This document shows, piece by piece, positions 1-4,929 of a stretch of DNA of 6,221 nucleotides. Each line of letters begins with the position of its first letter. Position 1 is the first letter of the stretch. Under the pieces are notes generated by a model. That model had not been told where the DNA came from. It was given only the letters and a program-made list of their open reading frames with translations, and made no database searches. The DNA is taken from positions 1 to 6,221 of the forward strand of contig JAAOZO010000072.1 in the NCBI GenBank assembly GCA_011605715.1, in the 5' to 3' direction. Source of the DNA: Nitrososphaerota archaeon (GTDB taxonomy: Archaea > Thermoproteota > EX4484-205 > JAAOZO01). The position numbers were made by a program, and so were the translations under genes.

Positions 1-140
1 AAACAAAAAGCGAAATAAATAGTTTAAGAAATGAAATTAAAGAGCTGAACGATAAGATGGATAACCAATTTAAGTGGTTGATTGGTCTTATTGTAGCTTC
101 ATGGTTAATTCCAATCCTTTTAAGATTTTTCTTTCCTTGA
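1..140 (+). CDS. C-terminal fragment of a coiled-coil, tail-anchored membrane protein
   Basis: Only the last 45 residues are in the window; the start lies off the left edge and the stop is TGA at 138-140. The visible tail begins with a charged, probably coiled-coil helix (LRNEIKELNDKMDNQFKW) and continues into about 20 hydrophobic residues (WLIGLIVASWLIPILLRFF) that end the protein. This is the form of a C-terminally anchored membrane protein with its coiled coil on the cytoplasmic side. Small archaeal proteins of unknown function often look like this. The family cannot be named from the fragment. The frame is open to the left edge and codon use looks normal, so I believe it is a real gene end rather than a chance frame. 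Confidence 0.6.
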   Translation, partial: TKSEINSLRNEIKELNDKMDNQFKWLIGLIVASWLIPILLRFFFP

Positions 141-160
141 TATTATTTAGTCCGAAAAAG

Positions 161-171
161 CAAATTTAAAT
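161..171 (+). promoter_or_regulatory. Strong TATA-like element with no open frame behind it
   Basis: The sequence AAATTTAAATA with purines and a GC just upstream (CGAAAAAGC) fits an archaeal BRE/TATA promoter. Transcription would begin about 25 bases downstream, near 190-196. The next annotated start codon is at 542, so the promoter would drive either a non-coding RNA or a leader of about 350 nt for the eS6 operon. In AT-rich DNA such boxes also arise by chance. Confidence 0.35.
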
Positions 172-416
172 AGTAAAAATTTAGATAATTCCCCTAGGGT
201 TCGTTATTTTAATTATTCTCTTGACAATAGGAAGATAACTAAAGCATAAATTGTTTTATTAAAATGAATTTATTGTGAGTCGTCGTATAATTATAGACCC
301 TAAGTTAGTAGGTCGTTCTAAAAGAAACTTACGGCAACGAATCTCGTAGGCCTTTAACTAAAATTCTTATTTTTTATTTTAAAGTAAAGCTACATTAAGC
401 TCTTTAAAAGCCTTCA

Positions 417-450
417 TGAAGTTAGTAGCTCGCTTTCGACTACTTCTTCA
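417..450. repeat. Imperfect inverted repeat able to form a long hairpin
   Basis: Three stem blocks pair in order: TGAAG with CTTCA, AGTAG with CTACT, and TCG with CGA, giving 13 base pairs around a CTTT loop. They are interrupted only by a 2/1-nt internal loop and one bulged C. It stands out from the AT-rich surroundings. It could be part of a structured RNA or a terminator-like element; no U-run follows, which argues against a terminator. Confidence 0.5.
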
Positions 451-488
451 CGTAAAGTTTCATTTATTCTTGTCTGGCGTTTTTAAAG

Positions 489-497
489 TTTAAAAAG
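489..497 (+). promoter_or_regulatory. Probable TATA box of the eS6-aIF2 gamma operon
   Basis: TTTAAAAAG lies about 50 bases before the eS6 start. Initiation some 25 bases downstream, near 520, would leave a leader of about 20 nt that still includes the Shine-Dalgarno site at 531-536. This is the usual spacing for archaeal promoters. A similar A/T run just upstream (480-488) makes the exact box uncertain. Confidence 0.45.
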
Positions 498-530
498 TAC
501 AAAAGCTTTAAACTGCCTCTATTGTCTCTT

Positions 531-536
531 GGTGAT
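531..536 (+). promoter_or_regulatory. Ribosome binding site that decides the TTG start of eS6
   Basis: GGTGAT is complementary to the conserved 3' end of archaeal 16S rRNA and lies five bases before the TTG at 542. No ATG or GTG in a suitable position begins the same frame, so this site fixes TTG as the start. The same GGTGAT-N5-TTG arrangement precedes infB. Confidence 0.75.
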
Positions 537-541
537 AGAAA

Positions 542-886
542 TTGCCAGCAAGGATTAGAGTAGAAATAGAAGATCATATAGAAAAAAAGCATGAGTCTTT
601 AGTACTGGAAGGTGAAGATGCTCGACCTCTAATAGGCTACAAGATAGGCGACGTAATCGACGGCGCAGTAATAAAGAAGCAAGGAAAGTTCAAAATAACT
701 GGTGGCTCTGACACCTCAGGATTTCCGATGTTAGCTGGAGTGCATGGTGCAGCTCAAAGGAGTGTGTTGCTTGAGAGAGGAAGAGCTGCTAGAAAAGCAA
801 AGAAAGGTGAAAGGGTTAGGGTTACGGTTAGAGGAGAAGTAATATCTGAAGAGACAGCTCAAGTTAACTTAGTAAGGATCGAGTGA
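542..886 (+). CDS. rps6e: Ribosomal protein eS6
   Basis: This 114-residue protein is the archaeal small-subunit protein eS6. The diagnostic block is KFKITGGSDTSGFPM (about residues 49-63), followed by the basic, arginine-rich stretch LLERGRAARKAKKGERVR and the ending VNLVRIE, all in family order. The length is slightly short against the roughly 120-130 residues usual in archaea, mostly at the N-terminus, where the typical FKLVISDP opening is replaced by RIRVEIED. The start is a TTG fixed by GGTGAT five bases upstream. It is the first gene of a two-gene operon: its TGA is separated by one base from the ATG of aIF2 gamma, so the two are probably translationally coupled. eS6 next to aIF2 gamma is a known archaeal arrangement. 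Confidence 0.95.
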   Translation: MPARIRVEIEDHIEKKHESLVLEGEDARPLIGYKIGDVIDGAVIKKQGKFKITGGSDTSGFPMLAGVHGAAQRSVLLERGRAARKAKKGERVRVTVRGEVISEETAQVNLVRIE

Positions 887-887
887 C

Positions 888-2129
888 ATGTCTAAGCTAA
901 GCTCTAAAATTCAAAAGCCTTCAATAAACATTGGAACTTTAGGTCACGTTGACCATGGAAAGACATCGCTTGTAAAAGCTCTTACCGGAGTGCTAACAAG
1001 TAGACACAGTCAAGAACTTGCTCGAAACATTACAATAAAACTTGGTTATGCTACAATGAATATATACAAATGTAACACCTGCGAACCTCCTTTCAATTAC
1101 TTTACTTCAAGCACTTGTCCAAAAGGGCATTCATGTGAGTACGTGAGGAGCATTTCTTTCATAGATGCACCTGGGCATGAAGTTCTAATGACAACTATGC
1201 TTAGTGGTGCGGCGCTAATGGATGGCGCACTCTTTGTTATAGCTGCAGATGAAAAATGTCCTCAGCCTCAGACGAGAGAGCACTTGTATGCAGCAAAGAT
1301 CCTTGGTCTAAAAAACCTTATAGTAGTTCAGAACAAAATCGATCTAGTGACTAAGGAGAGAGCAAAAGAAAGTTACAATGAAATTAAGGCTCTCCTCTCG
1401 GAAGCTGGTTACGATAATGTTCCGATAATACCAGTCTCTGCAACATTTGGTACAAATATAGATGCCTTAGTGTGGGCTATTGAAAAATATTTTCCAACGC
1501 CAAACAGAGACCCAAACCTAGAGCTAAGAATGCCAGTTATAAGGTCCTTTAACATAAATAAGCCTGGTACTTTACTTAAAGACATTAAAGGGGGTGTAAT
1601 TGGAGGTTCAGTGCAGCAAGGTAAAATAAAAGAAGGCGATGAAATTAGCATCTTCCCTGGAATCATTATGAAGTCTGAAGGTGAAGTAAAGAACGTAGTT
1701 CTTGAAGCAAAAGTACTTTCAATAATGTTCGATAGCATGAGCCTAAAGGAAGCAGACCCTGGAGGTTTAATAGCGGTTGGTTCTACGCTCGATCCATCGT
1801 TAACAAAAGACGATAGACTATCTGGATCTGTTGTTACTTCAGCAGGAAAACAGATAAGAGTTGCAAAACAAGTGACTTTGGAGATCAATCTGTTTTCTCA
1901 TTTGCTTGGTACTCAAGAAAAGGTTAAAATTGAACCAATAAAACAAAAAGAAAAGTTGAACATCAACATAGGCGTAGGAATGAGTAGTGGTGAAGTTCAA
2001 ACAGTTAAGGATAACGTAGTAGAAGTTAAACTTGATAAGCCGCTAGTAGCTGAGCTTGGTCAAAGAGCTGCGATTAGCAGATTAATAGATAAAAGGTGGA
2101 GGCTAATAGGCTATGGTATAGTTAGATAG
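888..2129 (+). CDS. eif2g: Translation initiation factor aIF2, gamma subunit
   Basis: This 413-residue GTPase is the core subunit of heterotrimeric aIF2, which carries Met-tRNAi to the small subunit in the GTP form. All G motifs are visible: GHVDHGKT (19-26), the switch I threonine in ARNITIKLGYA (45-55), DAPGH (93-97), NKID (149-152) and SAT (184-186). Beta-barrel domains II and III follow, with RSFNINKPGT (219-228), GGVIGGSVQQGKI (235-247) and the terminal RWRLIGYGI. The inserted zinc knuckle has Cys62, Cys65, Cys77 and Cys83; the second pair reads CPKGHSC instead of the usual CxxC, so His81 or Cys83 must be the fourth ligand if zinc is bound. GGCVDHGKT-type SelB or EF-Tu paralogs are excluded by the zinc insert and C-terminus. 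ATG start, one base after the eS6 stop; TAG stop. Confidence 0.97.
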   Translation: MSKLSSKIQKPSINIGTLGHVDHGKTSLVKALTGVLTSRHSQELARNITIKLGYATMNIYKCNTCEPPFNYFTSSTCPKGHSCEYVRSISFIDAPGHEVLMTTMLSGAALMDGALFVIAADEKCPQPQTREHLYAAKILGLKNLIVVQNKIDLVTKERAKESYNEIKALLSEAGYDNVPIIPVSATFGTNIDALVWAIEKYFPTPNRDPNLELRMPVIRSFNINKPGTLLKDIKGGVIGGSVQQGKIKEGDEISIFPGIIMKSEGEVKNVVLEAKVLSIMFDSMSLKEADPGGLIAVGSTLDPSLTKDDRLSGSVVTSAGKQIRVAKQVTLEINLFSHLLGTQEKVKIEPIKQKEKLNINIGVGMSSGEVQTVKDNVVEVKLDKPLVAELGQRAAISRLIDKRWRLIGYGIVR

Positions 2130-2153
2130 GGCTTTTGTTCTTTCTTCAAAAAT
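2130..2153. terminator. Short convergent terminator region between aIF2 gamma and infB
   Basis: Only 24 bases separate the two stop codons. The + strand carries a pyrimidine/T-rich tract (CTTTTGTTCTTTCTTC) directly after the aIF2 gamma stop, and the minus strand carries ATTTTTG directly after the infB stop. Archaeal transcription often ends at such oligo-T tracts. Both operons would have to terminate here or overlap antisense. Confidence 0.45.
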
Positions 2154-3975
2154 TTAGTACATTCCCCAATAGGGTTCTTTCTTTCTTTTGATGTTGTATA
2201 TTTCTTCTAGTGCTTCTAAGGTGTCTTGGCTTATAAATTGCTGAAGTTTGTTTTTCAATAAGAAAGCATGCGAAGAAGGTATGTCTGAATAAAGTAAATC
2301 GCCTTCCTTAACAGACCTTCCAACAACAGCTTCTTTTACTGAAATAGATACTTCTTGTTTTGCAGTAGCCTCTTTTACAGACTCATCTTTAAATCTGATT
2401 GACTCTACTGTTCCAATTCTTTCTCCTTTTTCATTCATCAAGGTTACACCTTGCCTAAGTATGCCTTTCTCAACTCTTACGCCAAATATCGCAGGCTTAC
2501 TTCTTCTAAAAACAAATCCAGGAAGTACTAAAATCTTGCATGGCATTTGAACTGAAGAAATTGTTGCTTCTATGGATGATTTTTCAGTTTGTTCTTTCCA
2601 TGCAATATAATCCTCTATTATTCTATATATTATTTCTCCAGAAAATATTTTCACGTCCATATCTCTGGCACTTGTTTCAGCTTCATCCATAATGTTTACG
2701 TTGAATGCAAGAATTGCCCTTAAGTATCTTTTTTCTGGTGAAGTAAGAGAAGCTTGAATCACGTCCTTTTTAGAAACTGGTCCTATGCCAGCTATCCTTA
2801 TTCCTATCTTTCTTGTCTGCAGTTCACTTACAATTGCTTCCAGAGCGCCCAAAGTATCAGCCTTTATTACCAAGCCATCAACTTCTCTTTCAAACAAAAA
2901 TTGCGACGTTTCCTTAGAAAGCTGGTCTAGCAAGAGTTTTTCTTCCTCTTCACCACTGAACACCATGACCTCTGAACCGGCGAGAGCGCCTTCTAAGTTG
3001 GGCGCGCTTACCTTCACTCCAGCCGACGCTTTAACAACTTCTACGTAGTTAAACTTGTCTCTTGGGTCTCTCATCTCGTCGAGTGGCTTCGGAACTAACA
3101 GTGACCTGATTTTTGTTACTATTGGTCCACTAGTTCCAAGGAGAACTATCTGGTCTCCAACCTTAAATTCTCCATCATACACTATAACGTTTAGTGTTGT
3201 TCCTAAACCAGTTTCTTCTGTGACCTCTAAAACTACTCCTTTACCTCGGTTCGAACTTATCTTAAGTGACTCTAAACTAAATGTTTGAACCATTCCAACT
3301 ATGACTGCTATTAGCTCTGCTATTCCTTCTCCAGTTTTTGCGCTTACAGGAACTATTGGAGCTCTTCCTTTGAAACTCCTCATATTGTAGAAAATGTCTG
3401 AATCTATTTGTAAGTTTGAAAGTTGTCCTACTAGTTGGTAAAGTTTTTCATCAAGTGCCTTTCTAACGGAAGGCTCCTGAAACTTTAATGATTCAGAGAA
3501 TGAAAGCGTATTAGCTTGCTTCCAACCTGAAATTAAGTCTATCTTGTTTGCTGCCACTACAAATGGAGTATTTCTTGACTTAAGTATGTTTACCGACTCT
3601 ACAGTTTGCGGCATCACGCCAGAAGTAACATCTACCACTAAGATAGCAAAATCTGCAATTGAACCTCCTCTTTTTCTTAAGTTCATGAAGGCTTGATGTC
3701 CTGGAGTGTCTATCACTAGAATTCCTGGAATTTTTACCCTTGAAGCTACTTCAAAACCTCTTATTTCCTTAACTATGCTAACTAACGTATCAAAAGGTAA
3801 GTAAGAAGCTCCAACGTGCTGGGTCTAGGACTCTCTTAGAGAGTTATCCCCCCAGCTTCCCTTTTTGCTACAACAGTTCCTCTTATCTTGTCTAATAGCG
3901 AAGTCTTGCCGTGGTCTACCTAGCCCCTTAGAAGGAATGGCCTAAGACCACGACAATGGGTTCTCTAATTTCCAA
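2154..3975 (-). CDS. infB: Translation initiation factor aIF5B (IF2-like), interrupted by two micro-introns
   Basis: aIF5B is the GTPase that promotes subunit joining. The proposed coding sequence is three exons on the minus strand: 3975-3937 (13 codons), 3919-3845 (25 codons) and 3824-2154 (556 codons plus TAA). They give 594 residues, a normal length. Motifs in the joined protein are GHVDHGKT (12-19), GGITQHVGA with switch I Thr39, DTPGH (77-81), NKID (131-134), SAK (199-201) and the family-typical ending KKEPYWGMY. Without splicing, translation stops after 15 codons. The only long uninterrupted frame begins at a GTG (3716) at DTPGH and would make a GTPase without P-loop or switch I. The start is TTG, with GGTGAT five bases upstream and a TGA in frame just before it. 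The gene is convergent to aIF2 gamma and follows eL24. The family is certain; splicing is inferred from structure and frame. Confidence 0.93.
3825..3844 (-). other. Putative 20-nt BHB micro-intron 2 in infB (switch I)
   Basis: On the RNA strand the intron reads ACUCUCUAAGAGAGUCCUAG. It and its flanks (3856 down to 3818) form a complete bulge-helix-bulge motif. The outer exon helix is GCUGGG/CCCAGC (6 bp), the central helix GGGA/UCCU (4 bp, one G.U), the bulges are UAA and AGA, and the inner hairpin is CUCUC-UAA-GAGAG. Cutting each bulge after its second base joins ATA to ACC and restores GGI|TQHVGA, the conserved switch I of aIF5B, in phase 0. Unspliced reading meets TAA in the third codon. 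The length is not a multiple of three. Confidence 0.88.
3920..3936 (-). other. Putative 17-nt BHB micro-intron 1 in infB (P-loop)
   Basis: On the RNA strand the intron reads UCCUUCUAAGGGGCUAG. With its flanks (3951 down to 3911) it forms a bulge-helix-bulge. The outer exon helix is GUGGUC/GACCAC plus UA/UA with one bulged U, the central helix GGCC/GGCU (4 bp, one G.U), the bulges are AUU and AGG, and the inner hairpin is CCU-UCUA-AGG. Cutting after the second base of each bulge joins CAT to GTA and restores GH|VDHGKTS in phase 0. Unspliced reading meets TAA in the third codon. It shares the CUAAG core and terminal CUAG with intron 2. Confidence 0.86.
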
Positions 3976-3980
3976 TTTTG

Positions 3981-3986
3981 ATCACC
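3981..3986 (-). promoter_or_regulatory. Ribosome binding site that decides the TTG start of infB
   Basis: GGTGAT lies five bases before TTG (3975-3973). The frame has a TGA immediately upstream, overlapping this site, so no earlier start is possible, and the TTG is followed directly by conserved aIF5B sequence (EIREPIVVVLGH). It matches the eS6 site in sequence and spacing. Confidence 0.75.
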
Positions 3987-4008
3987 GACTCATGAAAGAC
4001 TTTTAACT

Positions 4009-4018
4009 TTAATAAATG
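4009..4018 (-). promoter_or_regulatory. Possible TATA box for infB
   Basis: On the minus strand ATTTATTAAA lies about 35-40 bases before the infB TTG, which would give a very short leader that still holds the Shine-Dalgarno site. The 122-base gap after eL24 and an oligo-T tract between them support separate transcription of infB. The region is very AT-rich, so the exact box is uncertain. Confidence 0.35.
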
Positions 4019-4070
4019 TTAGCCCTATAGCTCGTTGTAATTTTTACAAAAATAAAGTTTAAAACTTTTT

Positions 4071-4080
4071 AAAACAAAAA
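4071..4080 (-). terminator. Oligo-T terminator after the L7Ae-S28e-L24e operon
   Basis: About 18 bases past the eL24 stop the minus strand reads TTTTTGTTTT, preceded by an A-run. Archaeal RNA polymerase terminates at such T-tracts without a needed hairpin. Read-through into infB remains possible. Confidence 0.4.
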
Positions 4081-4097
4081 TTTTTATGAAATGTTTC

Positions 4098-4280
4098 TTA
4101 CTTCTTTGCAGAACTTTTTACCCACTTTACCTTTCTTGGGTTTCTTTTTAGTTCAAGAGCATTCTTTTTGCACTTAGATGAACAAAACCAAAGTAATGCG
4201 CCATCGTTTCTAACGAACAGTAATCCTGTTCCTGGCTCAATCTGCTTGCCACAGAAAGAACATTTTCTAAATATCGGCAT
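4098..4280 (-). CDS. rpl24e: Ribosomal protein eL24
   Basis: This 60-residue protein is the archaeal large-subunit protein eL24, a zinc-ribbon protein at the subunit interface. The zinc ligands are Cys7 and Cys10 (CSFCG) and Cys33 and Cys37 (FCSSKC). The family signature IEPGTGLLFVRNDG lies between the pairs, and the basic KRNPRKVKW follows. The length is normal for archaea. The ATG is preceded by a G-rich Shine-Dalgarno stretch (GGTGAGGT) that lies in the end of eS28, and only two bases separate the two genes. It is the last gene of the minus-strand ribosomal operon; in many archaea ndk follows here, but it is missing. Confidence 0.95.
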   Translation of the reverse strand: MPIFRKCSFCGKQIEPGTGLLFVRNDGALLWFCSSKCKKNALELKRNPRKVKWVKSSAKK

Positions 4281-4282
4281 TC

Positions 4283-4492
4283 CTACCTCACCCTTCTTGC
4301 TTCTCTTTCATCTTCCCTTAGGCAAAGAATTTCTCCAACTTTTACAGGGCCTCTTACGTTTCTGAGTATAACTCTTCCTTTGTTCCTTCCTTCTAAGATT
4401 CTTACCCTAACTTGAGTAACTTCCCCTGTAGCACCAGCTCTTCCTAGAACTTCTAAAACTTCCGCGTGAATACATTCGTCTTCGATGCTCAT
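4283..4492 (-). CDS. rps28e: Ribosomal protein eS28
   Basis: This 69-residue protein is the small-subunit protein eS28, a compact OB-fold protein near the mRNA exit/E-site region. Recognisable blocks are AEVLEVLGRAGATGEVTQVRVRIL and RNVRGPVKVGEIL, with the ending LREDEREARRVR. The length matches the family. It starts at ATG, 14 bases after the L7Ae stop, with only a weak GTGA-type Shine-Dalgarno, and ends with TAG two bases before eL24. It is the middle gene of the L7Ae-eS28-eL24 operon, a widespread archaeal order. Confidence 0.96.
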   Translation of the reverse strand: MSIEDECIHAEVLEVLGRAGATGEVTQVRVRILEGRNKGRVILRNVRGPVKVGEILCLREDEREARRVR

Positions 4493-4506
4493 TTTTAAGT
4501 TTCACT

Positions 4507-4881
4507 TTAGCTTTGCTTTAGTTTGTTTATCTTTTCAATCAATTCGTTCATCTGATTCTCAGCTTGTCCAGGGTTTTCGATAGCAACACACGCCGCAGGT
4601 ACTGATAATCCTACTGCACTTCCAAGCGTTTTCTTACTTGAAACCGTTAAATAAGGTACCTTTCTGTCTCTACAAAGTAAGGGTACGTGAAGAACTATTT
4701 CCACAGGGTCTACGTCTTCAGCAATAACTACTAGTTTGGCCACTCCTCTTTCTATAGACTTCGTTGTCTCATTGGTGCCTTTTCTAACTTTTCCTGTCTG
4801 AGCTGCTAGTTTTAGTACTTCAAGCGCTTGCGATTGTAATGCTTCTGGTGTTTCATACTCTGCAGTTGCAATTTTTCCCAT
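4507..4881 (-). CDS. rpl7ae: Ribosomal protein eL8 / L7Ae, kink-turn binding protein
   Basis: This 124-residue protein binds kink-turns in 23S rRNA, in C/D and H/ACA guide RNAs and in archaeal RNase P. The signature VRKGTNETTKSIERGVAKLVVIAEDVDP carries the NE.TK RNA-binding motif. HVPLLCRDRKVPY, the GSAVGLSVPAACVAI block and a helical C-terminus follow. I place the start at ATG 4881 (MGKIATAEYETPE) because GAGGTG lies six bases upstream. The in-frame GTG at 4890, three codons earlier, is embedded in that Shine-Dalgarno and so is unlikely to be the start. It is the first gene of the ribosomal operon with eS28 and eL24. A palindrome lies between its TATA box and start. L7Ae near tRNA/mRNA splicing signals is not itself evidence of a role in splicing. 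Confidence 0.96.
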   Translation of the reverse strand: MGKIATAEYETPEALQSQALEVLKLAAQTGKVRKGTNETTKSIERGVAKLVVIAEDVDPVEIVLHVPLLCRDRKVPYLTVSSKKTLGSAVGLSVPAACVAIENPGQAENQMNELIEKINKLKQS

Positions 4882-4887
4882 TTTCCA

Positions 4888-4893
4888 CACCTC
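4888..4893 (-). promoter_or_regulatory. Ribosome binding site that decides the L7Ae start
   Basis: GAGGTG lies six bases before ATG 4881. It overlaps the alternative GTG codon at 4890-4888 of the same frame, which argues that the ATG is the true start. Confidence 0.7.
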
Positions 4894-4899
4894 GACACC

Positions 4900-4916
4900 T
4901 TCAGCACTTTGCTGAA
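4900..4916. promoter_or_regulatory. 17-bp perfect palindrome between the L7Ae TATA box and start (possible operator)
   Basis: TTCAGCA and TGCTGAA form a perfect 7-bp dyad around a 3-base centre. It sits just downstream of the TATA box at 4922-4929, where initiation at around 4900 is expected. A dimeric repressor bound here could block the ribosomal operon, or, if transcribed, the dyad would be a leader hairpin. No C/D-type kink-turn that L7Ae could bind was recognised in it. Confidence 0.5.
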
Positions 4917-4921
4917 CAGCT

Positions 4922-4929
4922 TATTTAAA
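4922..4929 (-). promoter_or_regulatory. TATA box of the L7Ae-eS28-eL24 operon
   Basis: On the minus strand GGTAAG-TTTAAATA reads as a BRE-like purine stretch followed by a canonical TATA box. It is about 45 bases from the L7Ae ATG, so initiation near 4900 would give a leader of about 20 nt. Confidence 0.6.

Larger units (their letters stand above)
141..541. other. Intergenic stretch without a recognisable protein gene
   Basis: No convincing coding frame was found on either strand; the longest open stretches are roughly 25-32 codons and resemble nothing I know. It contains a TATA-like box near 163-171 with no gene just behind it, the 8-bp palindrome CCCTAGGG at 192-199, a long imperfect hairpin at 417-450 and the eS6 promoter near 489-497. 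No tRNA cloverleaf or complete C/D box pair was seen. It may hold an unannotated small RNA or be the long upstream region of the eS6 operon. Confidence 0.5.

Noticed and set aside
1409..1888. 159-codon open frame on the minus strand inside aIF2 gamma
   Set aside because: It is antisense to a certain gene, has a low-complexity Ser/Thr/Pro/Phe-rich product and resembles no family.
2785..3288. Two + strand open frames inside infB
   Set aside because: They are antisense shadows of the aIF5B coding sequence with no recognisable protein features.
3818..3951. Explaining the infB breaks as sequencing errors, a pseudogene or translational bypassing
   Set aside because: Errors would not insert 17 and 20 bases with matching BHB folds and a shared splice rule. 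The rest of this essential gene is intact. Bypassing would need matched take-off and landing codons, which are not seen.
4168..4365. + strand 65-codon frame over eL24 and eS28
   Set aside because: It is antisense to two certain ribosomal protein genes.
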